Of a stretch of DNA of 7,130 nucleotides, positions 1-4,742 are shown in pieces. This DNA comes from Reyranella sp. (GTDB lineage: Bacteria > Pseudomonadota > Alphaproteobacteria > Reyranellales > Reyranellaceae), in assembly GCA_030679805.1 (NCBI GenBank), contig JAUXST010000128.1:1-7130 (forward strand). The letters are read 5' to 3'. The stretch's first letter is position 1, and each line of letters starts with the position of its first letter. The position numbers and the translations under genes were made by a program. The notes under the pieces were generated by a model. The model had not been told where the DNA came from and did no database searches. It saw only the letters and a list, made by a program, of their open reading frames with translations.

Positions 1-10
1 TGAAAGGGCG

Positions 11-841
11 ATGACTAAAGACAGATATGTCACCGATCAGACGCTTCAGGACTATCTGAGAAAGGTGGTGCCCGAATTCGTTACGGGTAAGCTCAATGTG
101 TCAGGAACGCAAACGCCATATGCGGTTATTAGCGGAACGAATACTTTTTTGATTTGCTCGTGTCCGAAGCCAGAGATCATTCCGGATGCAGACTTGGCTT
201 GGCTAAAGCCATTGCTGAAGTCGAGTTTCTACGAGGCGATATCTGAAGGACGGATTCGACAGCTAGATGGTTTCAGCAAGCGTAACCATTTCATCGCTGA
301 GAAGGTCACTGAAGCGACATCTGCTTTTGTGGCATCATTGTTGGCCGATAAAATTGCGGAAGAGGTGGATTCGTTTCAGGGGATCGCGAAAGAAGTGTTT
401 GAACTGAGCCGCCGGGAGCTGACGTACGCCAGTGGGCATGGTGAAGGTAACGTCGACACGCCGGCATTTCGGTTGTCAATCAAAGGGCAACAGCATCCGA
501 CCGATATTAATGACTACCAGATTGTGAGAAGGCTAAAGCCACGTAGTGGTGCCGACTTGGAGAAGGTGGACGAGGTATTCGGTTCCACATTCAAGACGCT
601 CGTCTATCGGATTGATGCCTCAAAATTAGATTTCAATGATCTGGCGAATCGGCTGGACGATATTGCGAGGGCAACTGGTGCGAGAGTGGAAGAAGAGATG
701 GTCGAGAATAGGATCACGTTTGTCACTGAGGCAGGCAGTAGAGCCGAAATCGATATTGGGCGAAGCCGGATTGTATTTAAGGAAGGTGGCGAGTCAGGCT
801 GTGTGGCGCTTGCGGCTCTTCCTCAGAAGTTTGGGCTCTGA
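11..841 (+). CDS. Hypothetical protein, unknown function (276 aa, AT-rich)
   Basis: This is an intact ORF from ATG to TGA encoding 276 residues that I do not recognise. The product looks cytoplasmic: there is no signal peptide and no membrane-length hydrophobic segment. The first 150 residues are mixed alpha/beta with a CxC pair (C49, C51). The second half is rich in charged residues and contains a probable helix around residues 204-232 followed by beta-like stretches. No nucleotide-binding, protease or nuclease motif is evident. A weak Shine-Dalgarno (AAAGGG, positions 3-8) precedes the ATG. The TGA at positions 1-3 could be the stop of an upstream gene, which would make this the second gene of an operon, but that gene is outside the window. 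Codon use is AT-leaning (many AAA, ATT, TTT and GAT codons), unlike the GC-rich genes to the right, which suggests a separate origin. The reading frame is convincing; the function is unknown. Confidence 0.8.
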   Translation: MTKDRYVTDQTLQDYLRKVVPEFVTGKLNVSGTQTPYAVISGTNTFLICSCPKPEIIPDADLAWLKPLLKSSFYEAISEGRIRQLDGFSKRNHFIAEKVTEATSAFVASLLADKIAEEVDSFQGIAKEVFELSRRELTYASGHGEGNVDTPAFRLSIKGQQHPTDINDYQIVRRLKPRSGADLEKVDEVFGSTFKTLVYRIDASKLDFNDLANRLDDIARATGARVEEEMVENRITFVTEAGSRAEIDIGRSRIVFKEGGESGCVALAALPQKFGL

Positions 842-958
842 GGAACTTATTGTTCGCAGTCCATCCACCCTTCCGCTCCGGGGTTCTGCTCGGCCTATAT
901 AATGCAAGCATTGCCAGCAGCTCCGCATTCGCGACAGTGTAGGTATGTGCAAAAAAAG

Positions 959-988
959 TTGCAGCTTCAGCAGAAAGTAAGCTATATT
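959..988 (+). promoter_or_regulatory. Putative sigma70-type promoter
   Basis: TTGCAG (959-964) and TATATT (983-988) are separated by 18 bases, a reasonable match to a housekeeping -35/-10 pair. Transcription would begin near 995 and leave a leader of about 50 bases before the ATG at 1048. The surroundings are locally AT-rich compared with the flanks, including a run of seven A at 951-957. The call rests only on motif similarity. Confidence 0.4.
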
Positions 989-995
989 TCCTATA

Positions 996-1017
996 GCCTG
1001 GCGCTAACCGCGCCGGC
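996..1017 (+). other. GC-rich hairpin with one bulged T
   Basis: GCC-T-GGCGC (996-1004) can pair with GCGCCGGC (1010-1017) around the loop TAACC, giving eight base pairs with T999 bulged. CTTTCCCT follows, which is too weak a U-tract for a confident intrinsic terminator. If the promoter at 959-988 is real, this hairpin would sit at the very 5' end of its transcript. Otherwise it may end transcription from the upstream gene. Confidence 0.35.
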
Positions 1018-1047
1018 CTTTCCCTAACCACATCCCGGGACACTACC

Positions 1048-1206
1048 ATGCCCTTTGACCTCGCTCTCCTGCGGGCGCTTCTGGCTGCCTGCGCGGCCGC
1101 GCTCCTCGTGCAGGCACTGCCAGCACGCGCCCCGCGCCTGCCCGACCAGGCGCTCGATCTGGCGACCGTGCCGGTTGCCGCAAAGGTCCCGCGCCGGAGC
1201 GCGTGA
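1048..1206 (+). CDS. Small candidate secreted or lipoprotein-like peptide (52 aa)
   Basis: ATG (1048) to TGA (1204-1206) encodes 52 residues. GGGA at 1037-1040 lies seven bases before the ATG as a plausible Shine-Dalgarno, and a sigma70-like promoter lies about 60 bases upstream. Residues 5-24 form a hydrophobic Ala/Leu stretch. It contains a lipobox-like L12-A13-A14-C15 and ends in an A-R-A segment (residues 26-28) resembling a signal peptidase I site. The N-terminal region is atypical for a signal peptide because it has Asp4 and only one Arg (R9). The remaining 24 residues are Pro/Ala-rich with no recognisable domain. GC-rich DNA easily produces Ala/Leu-rich chance ORFs, so confidence is low. 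The support is the promoter, ribosome site and hydrophobic stretch occurring in the right order. Confidence 0.3.
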   Translation: MPFDLALLRALLAACAAALLVQALPARAPRLPDQALDLATVPVAAKVPRRSA

Positions 1207-1282
1207 AGCCTGTCTGAAACGCCGAGCCGTCCGCCCTGGGCGCCTCGCTCCGACTGAGACCTGAACCTTTGACCATGCCCCG

Positions 1283-1300
1283 CCCGGCGCATTCGCCGGG
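1283..1300. other. Perfect 7-bp hairpin
   Basis: CCCGGCG (1283-1289) and CGCCGGG (1294-1300) are exact reverse complements around the loop CATT, and a G-U pair (1282/1301) can extend the stem. There is no T-run on either side, so it is not a standard intrinsic terminator. It could be an RNA structure, an operator half or chance in GC-rich DNA. Confidence 0.35.
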
Positions 1301-1476
1301 TACGCTCCAATTGAGGAGGAGGGGCCGTCCCGCGGTCATGTGCCGTGTGTAGCAAGCAAAGGCCGCTCCCGCCGAAGCCCGTCCGGAGGTGGAGTGGACC
1401 GAGGTGCGATCAACGCATCCGAGGACTGAATATTGACGGGCTGCTGGGGCTTTTTGGGGCCGCAGGTAAATCCCGC

Positions 1477-1545
1477 TGTCACAGGAGGTGCTCAATCCGT
1501 GTCACAACATTTGACACAACTTGGTGTGACAACCTGTTGTGACAA
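1477..1545. promoter_or_regulatory. Cluster of TGTCACA/TGTGACA motifs, putative operator
   Basis: TGTCACA occurs at 1477-1483 and 1500-1506, and its reverse complement TGTGACA at 1525-1531 and 1538-1544. A related TGACACAA lies at 1512-1519. The last four units share the pattern TG[TA][CG]ACAA and start at 1500, 1512, 1525 and 1538, a period of 12-13 bases. TGTCACAAC (1500-1508) and GTTGTGACA (1536-1544) also form a perfect 9-base inverted repeat. The array overlaps a consensus TTGACA box and ends 115 bases before the start of the short-chain dehydrogenase gene. A transcription factor binding here would be well placed to control the acyl-CoA operon. The factor is unknown and no regulator gene is visible in the window. 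Confidence 0.5.
1511..1540 (+). promoter_or_regulatory. Possible promoter of the acyl-CoA operon
   Basis: TTGACA (1511-1516) is a perfect -35 consensus lying inside the repeat cluster. Eighteen bases on, TGTTGT (1535-1540) is a poor -10 match (three of six positions). A transcript starting near 1547 would begin at the overlapping hairpins and carry a leader of about 110 bases before the GTG at 1660. The weak -10 would suit an activator-dependent promoter. This is inference from position and motif only. Confidence 0.3.
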
Positions 1546-1546
1546 A

Positions 1547-1580
1547 GCCCGCCGAGAGAGGGCGGGCGGCGTTCCGCCGC
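1547..1580. other. Two overlapping GC-rich hairpins
   Basis: GCCCGCC (1547-1553) pairs perfectly with GGCGGGC (1561-1567) around GAGAGAG. GCGGCG (1566-1571) pairs perfectly with CGCCGC (1575-1580) around TTC. The two stems share bases 1566-1567, so complete forms are mutually exclusive. No T-run follows on the + strand. Read on the - strand, the first hairpin is followed by TTTGT, so it could work as a weak terminator for leftward transcription. Confidence 0.4.
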
Positions 1581-1587
1581 TCGCTCA

Positions 1588-1617
1588 ATTCCCATTCCCT
1601 CGTTTCTCATTCCCATT
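1588..1617. repeat. Direct repeat ATTCCCATT, 21-base spacing
   Basis: ATTCCCATT occurs at 1588-1596 and again at 1609-1617. Their starts are 21 bases apart, which is two turns of B-form DNA, so both copies face the same side of the helix. The flanking bases are also similar (CTCA before the first, CTC before the second). The pair lies 43-72 bases upstream of the dehydrogenase start codon. It could be a regulator site or a small local duplication. Confidence 0.4.
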
Positions 1618-1647
1618 AGCCGCCGCGCCGATTAAAGGGACAGGACG

Positions 1648-1653
1648 AAAGGA
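1648..1653 (+). promoter_or_regulatory. Ribosome binding site fixing the GTG start
   Basis: AAAGGA lies six bases before the GTG at 1660-1662. This GTG is the start that places the conserved SDR TGxxxGxG motif at residues 7-14, as usual for this family, so motif position and ribosome site agree. The spacer and the GGA form an 8-base palindrome, GGATATCC (1651-1658). Confidence 0.6.
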
Positions 1654-1659
1654 TATCCT

Positions 1660-2331
1660 GTGAGCACCGTTCTGATCACCGGCGCCGCGCGCGGCCTCGG
1701 CCTCGACTTCGTGAAGCAATATGCCGCCAGGGGCTGGCGGGTGCATGCCTGTGCCCGCGAGCCCGACGCCCTCAGGGAGATCGCGGGCGACGTCCAGGCC
1801 CACCGGCTCGAAGTGACCGATTACGCGGCGGTGACCGCGCTCGCCAAGACACTGGCGGGCGAGGCGATCGACGTGCTGATCAACAATGCCGGCATCGCCG
1901 GCCGGGAGGCGACGGTGCTGGGCTCGATCGATCCCGTGGTGTGGCGCCAGACCTTTGAGGTCAACACGCTGGCGCCGCTGATGATCGCCGAGGCCTTCGT
2001 CGAGCATGTCGCGCGGTCGGAGGGACGCAAGCTGATCGCCATTTCCAGCCGGCTCGGCAGCATCGACCTTGCCAACAGCGGGCGCTACGCCTATCGCGCC
2101 AGCAAAGCCGCCCTCAACATGGAATGGAAGGGGCTGTCGATCGATCTCGCAGGTAAGGGCGTGATCTGCGTCGTGCTGCATCCCGGCTGGGTGCAGACCG
2201 ACATGGGCGGCGAGGCCGCGACGCTCACCATCGCCGAGAGCGTGCCCGCCATGGTGCAGGTGATCGACGGGCTGAAGCCGGCCGACACCGGCCGCTTCAT
2301 CAACTACGACGGCGCCGAACTCCCCTGGTGA
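1660..2331 (+). CDS. Short-chain dehydrogenase/reductase, C-factor/sniffer-like
   Basis: A soluble NAD(P)-dependent oxidoreductase of the classical SDR superfamily, 223 residues. The Rossmann motif TGAARGLG is at residues 7-14, NNAG at 75-78, the structural Asn in FEVNT at N102, the Ser region ISSRLGSI at 128-135, and the catalytic YxxxK pair at Y145 and K149. HPGWVQTDMGG (174-184) is typical of the CsgA/sniffer carbonyl-reductase branch. Arg33, after the second strand, hints at NADP(H) preference. Translation starts at GTG with a good Shine-Dalgarno. The length is slightly short for classical SDRs (about 250) but normal for the sniffer-like branch. It opens the operon, and the acyl-CoA dehydrogenase starts four bases after its stop. 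In this setting it may reduce or oxidise a ketone, aldehyde or hydroxyacyl intermediate. SDR genes also occur in terpene-degradation (atu) clusters. The family call is firm; the substrate is unknown. Confidence 0.9.
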   Translation: MSTVLITGAARGLGLDFVKQYAARGWRVHACAREPDALREIAGDVQAHRLEVTDYAAVTALAKTLAGEAIDVLINNAGIAGREATVLGSIDPVVWRQTFEVNTLAPLMIAEAFVEHVARSEGRKLIAISSRLGSIDLANSGRYAYRASKAALNMEWKGLSIDLAGKGVICVVLHPGWVQTDMGGEAATLTIAESVPAMVQVIDGLKPADTGRFINYDGAELPW

Positions 2332-2335
2332 AACG

Positions 2336-3472
2336 ATGATCCTCAGCGAAGAACAGATCCTGATCCGCGACACCGCCCGCGCCTTTGCGCAGGAGCAGGT
2401 GGCGCCCCACGTCCGCGCCTGGGAGGCGGCGGGCGAGATCCCGCGGCCGCTGCTGGCCGAGATGGGCCGCATGGGCTTCATGGGCATGACCGTGCCGGCC
2501 GAGTGGGGCGGGGCAGGGGCCGATATGGTGTCCTATGTGCTGGCGCTGGAGGAGATCGCGGCGGCCGATGGCGGGCTGTCGACGGTGATGAGCGTCAACA
2601 ATTCGCCCGACTGCGCCGCACTGTTGGCCTACGGGTCGCCCGAGCAGAAGGAGACGTGGCTGAAACCGCTGGCGCGCGGCGAGGTGCTGGGCGCCTTTTG
2701 TCTCACCGAGCCGCATGCCGGCTCCGACGCTTCCAACCTGAAGACGCGGGCCGAGCGGCGCGGCAACGGCTGGGTGCTGAACGGGGTCAAACAGTTCATC
2801 ACCTCTGGGCGCATCGCCGACATGGCGCTGGTCTTTGCCGTGACCGACCCGCAGTCGCCGAAGCGGGGCATCTCCTGCTTCATCGTCCCGACCAAGACGC
2901 CGGGCTATCGCGTCGCCTCGGTTGAGAAGAAATTGGGGCAAAAATCGTCCGACACCTGCCAGATCGCCTTCGAGGACTGCGCCGTCGGCGCCGACGCAAT
3001 GCTGGGCGAGGAGGGCGGCGGCTACCGGGTGGCGCTGGCCAACCTGTCGGTCGGCCGCATCGGGATCGCGGCCCAGTCGGTGGGCATGGCCCGGGCGGCG
3101 TTCGAGGCGGCGCGGGAATATGCCGGCGAGCGCGAGGCCTTCGGCACCAAGATCATCAACCACCAGGCCGTGCAATTCCGCCTCGCCGACATGGCCACCA
3201 AGATCGCCGTCGCGCGGCAGATGGTGTGGCATGCCGCCACCCTGCGCGATGCCGGCCAGCAATGCCTCACAGAGGCCGCAATGGCGAAGCTATATGCCTC
3301 CGAGATGGCCGAGGAAGTCTGCTCGGCAGCGATTCAGATTCACGGCGGTTACGGGTACGTGTCCGACTACCTGGTGGAGAAGATCTGGCGAGACGTGCGA
3401 GTCTGCCAGATCTACGAAGGCACCAGCGACGTGCAGCGGATCCTGATCGGCCGCGGTTTGGCAGCCTTATAG
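2336..3472 (+). CDS. Acyl-CoA dehydrogenase, short-chain type
   Basis: A flavoprotein that introduces the alpha,beta double bond into an acyl-CoA and passes electrons to ETF. The 378 residues match the family length. The N-terminal helical domain is followed by the FAD/substrate motif LTEPHAGSD (123-131), a mid beta domain to about residue 220, and the C-terminal helical domain with HGGYGY (336-341) and YEGTSDVQRILIGR (360-373). Glu361 in YEGTS is the expected catalytic base. At the alternative position used by isovaleryl- and long-chain enzymes, this protein has Gly240 in the segment VGRIGIAAQ, as in short-chain/butyryl-CoA dehydrogenases. The enzyme is therefore not a typical isovaleryl-CoA dehydrogenase despite its neighbours. 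Short-chain, 2-methyl-branched or another branched acyl-CoA are all possible substrates. The start lies four bases after the dehydrogenase stop, which supports translational coupling; the Shine-Dalgarno (GGTGA, overlapping that stop) is weak. Confidence 0.93.
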   Translation: MILSEEQILIRDTARAFAQEQVAPHVRAWEAAGEIPRPLLAEMGRMGFMGMTVPAEWGGAGADMVSYVLALEEIAAADGGLSTVMSVNNSPDCAALLAYGSPEQKETWLKPLARGEVLGAFCLTEPHAGSDASNLKTRAERRGNGWVLNGVKQFITSGRIADMALVFAVTDPQSPKRGISCFIVPTKTPGYRVASVEKKLGQKSSDTCQIAFEDCAVGADAMLGEEGGGYRVALANLSVGRIGIAAQSVGMARAAFEAAREYAGEREAFGTKIINHQAVQFRLADMATKIAVARQMVWHAATLRDAGQQCLTEAAMAKLYASEMAEEVCSAAIQIHGGYGYVSDYLVEKIWRDVRVCQIYEGTSDVQRILIGRGLAAL

Positions 3473-3583
3473 AGCCCGCCTTTCGCTTGTTCCCGACCCG
3501 CCCACATGTAAAACTCAGCGGGTGTGAAGAAGGCCGCACAAGCGGTTGGGGAACAGGGGGAGCCGGGCGACGGATGGTCGGTC

Positions 3584-4687
3584 GTGCGCCGTAAGGTCTC
3601 GAACAGCGTCGCTGTCGTTGCCGCGATTCTCGCGGCGATGAATGTCGCCGTCGCCCAGGACAAGCCCCAGGATAGGCGCCAGGATAGGCCGAAGGCCGCC
3701 GACCTTGGCCCGGCGCCAGGCACACGCATCCTGAAAATGCAGACGGCCTTCAATCCGGCCCTGCCGGGTTCCGGCGAAGGCGTCCGCATCTTTACTCGCA
3801 CGGTCAAGCAGATGTCGGGCGGAACCCTCGGCATCAAGATCATCGAGCCCGGCCGCATCTGCCCCACGCCCGACATGCTCGACGCCGTCGTCGCCGGCGA
3901 CCTCGAGGCCGCCTTCACCTGGTCGGGTTACGCGGCAGCCAAGGCGCCGGTCTTCGGCGTCTTCGCCACCATCCCGTTCGGTCCCGGCCCCGAGGACATG
4001 ACCTCGTGGATGCTCGAGGGCGACGGCGGCCGCATCCATCGCGACGCCTACGAGAAGCTGGGCGTCACCGGCATTCCCTGCGGCGTGCAGGGCGGCAAGG
4101 GCGGCGGCTGGTATCGCGGCGACTTCAACACCGTGGCCGATTTCAAGGGCCAGAGGCTGCGCTTCGGCAGGTTTGCGGCCGAGGTCGTGACCCGGCTCGG
4201 CGCCACCGTGGTGCCGATGCCGCCCGGCGAGTTCTTCTATCAACTGCAGCAGGGCAAGGTGGACGGCGGCGAAATGTCGACGCCCGCCATCGACGCCTCG
4301 CTCGGCTTCGACAAGCTCGGATTGCCCTACTACATGCCGGGCTGGCAGCAGCCCTCGGCCGTGCTCGATTTCCTGATGCGCAAAGACAAGTGGGAGCAGC
4401 TGCCGCTCGCCCAGCGCGCGCAGATCGAAACCGCCTGCCGGGCCAACATCGTCTGGATGCTGAGCCGCTCGCCTAATGTCCAGGGTATCGCGCTGGAGAA
4501 GTTGCGCGAGTCGGGCGTCGTCATAAAGCAGTGGTCTCCGGAGTTGCTCGCGGCTTTTCGCATGCACGCCAACACGGTGCTGAGGGAGCAGGCCGCGCGC
4601 GATCCGGATTTTGCCGCGGCGTTGGCGAACCAGCGCGCCTTCATTGCCCAGGGTGCGAGCTGGCGTTCGCTCTCGCGATTGCCCTGA
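3584..4687 (+). CDS. TRAP transporter solute-binding protein, TakP/DctP-like
   Basis: A periplasmic ligand-binding protein of the TRAP family (DctP superfamily, TakP-like 2-oxoacid/mannitol-chloroaromatic branch). The reading frame is open from a GTG at 3524. I prefer the GTG at 3584 because it gives a clean signal peptide: RRK at residues 2-4, a hydrophobic core at about 8-20, and an AVA-Q cleavage site after residue 24, for 367 residues in total. The upstream start has no clear ribosome site and would add 20 hydrophilic residues. A QD-rich linker follows cleavage. Family features (numbering from 3584) are LRFG with Arg193, PGEFFYQLQQGKVDGGE (about 214-230), a DASLGFDKL helix, YYMPGW (249-254) and KWEQLP (269-274). 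At the ligand site, TakP-type proteins normally have Glu-Trp and a later Glu; here I see Glu230-Met231 and Gln256, so the ligand may differ. No DctQ or DctM membrane subunit gene is in the window. The position inside an acyl-CoA operon suggests uptake of the pathway substrate or a related acid. Confidence 0.85.
   Translation: MRRKVSNSVAVVAAILAAMNVAVAQDKPQDRRQDRPKAADLGPAPGTRILKMQTAFNPALPGSGEGVRIFTRTVKQMSGGTLGIKIIEPGRICPTPDMLDAVVAGDLEAAFTWSGYAAAKAPVFGVFATIPFGPGPEDMTSWMLEGDGGRIHRDAYEKLGVTGIPCGVQGGKGGGWYRGDFNTVADFKGQRLRFGRFAAEVVTRLGATVVPMPPGEFFYQLQQGKVDGGEMSTPAIDASLGFDKLGLPYYMPGWQQPSAVLDFLMRKDKWEQLPLAQRAQIETACRANIVWMLSRSPNVQGIALEKLRESGVVIKQWSPELLAAFRMHANTVLREQAARDPDFAAALANQRAFIAQGASWRSLSRLP
3654..3689 (+). 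repeat. Three tandem 12-base units in the mature N-terminus
   Basis: CCCAGGACAAGC, CCCAGGATAGGC and GCCAGGATAGGC lie end to end inside the TRAP binding-protein gene. They encode QDKP, QDRR and QDRP directly after the predicted signal-peptide cleavage site. The units stay in frame and lengthen a charged flexible linker before the folded domain. This looks like a recent slippage expansion. Confidence 0.7.
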
Positions 4688-4697
4688 TCGACATGCC

Positions 4698-4742
4698 GCC
4701 GGCCTTGCACGCCGGCTCCGGTCCGGGCAGTTTGGCCCGGCC
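4698..4742 (+). promoter_or_regulatory. Two hairpins ending at the carboxyltransferase start codon
   Basis: In the 55-base gap before the carboxyltransferase gene, GCCGGC (4698-4703) can pair with GCCGGC (4711-4716). CCGGGC (4723-4728) pairs perfectly with GCCCGG (4735-4740) around AGTTTG. The second stem can grow to eight pairs with T4722 bulged (GG 4720-4721 with CC 4741-4742), ending directly before ATG 4743. No recognisable Shine-Dalgarno lies in this gap. The structure would cover the ribosome entry site, so it may act in translation control or attenuation. There is no T-run to make it a terminator. Confidence 0.45.

Larger units (their letters stand above)
842..1659. other. Long intergenic region with regulatory-looking content
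   Basis: These 818 bases separate the AT-rich hypothetical gene from the acyl-CoA operon. Long ORFs here on either strand read as low-complexity Arg/Ala/Pro-rich shadows and I do not accept them. Items that can be supported are listed separately: a sigma70-like promoter (959-988), a hairpin (996-1017), a small candidate ORF (1048-1206), a perfect hairpin (1283-1300), a TGTCACA-type motif cluster (1477-1545), two overlapping hairpins (1547-1580) and a 21-base-spaced direct repeat (1588-1617). Between 1207 and 1475 I see little else apart from a purine-rich AGGAGGAGG at 1314-1322. That motif has no start codon at a normal distance. Confidence 0.6.

Noticed and set aside
898..903. Perfect TATAAT as a -10 box
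   Set aside because: No -35-like hexamer is found 16-18 bases upstream, so it does not make a convincing promoter alone.
1441..1465. Possible terminator around the CTTTTT run
   Set aside because: CTGC and GCAG can pair, but the T-run lies in the loop rather than after the stem.
777..1495. Two minus-strand ORFs (192 and 150 codons) in the intergenic region
   Set aside because: Both are Arg/Ala/Pro-rich, overlap each other in different frames and have no domain-like pattern. One also runs back over the end of the hypothetical gene.
1345..1663. Two overlapping + strand ORFs (65 and 76 codons) ahead of the dehydrogenase gene
   Set aside because: They run through the repeat array and hairpins and have no good ribosome site. 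Their residue composition is irregular.
2300..3262. Long minus-strand ORF opposite the acyl-CoA dehydrogenase gene
   Set aside because: The + strand carries a full-length acyl-CoA dehydrogenase with all motifs. The antisense product has no recognisable domain.
4611..4742. 44-residue N-terminal extension of the carboxyltransferase
   Set aside because: It overlaps the TRAP gene in another frame and is Arg-rich. Starting at ATG 4743 gives the family's normal length of 535.
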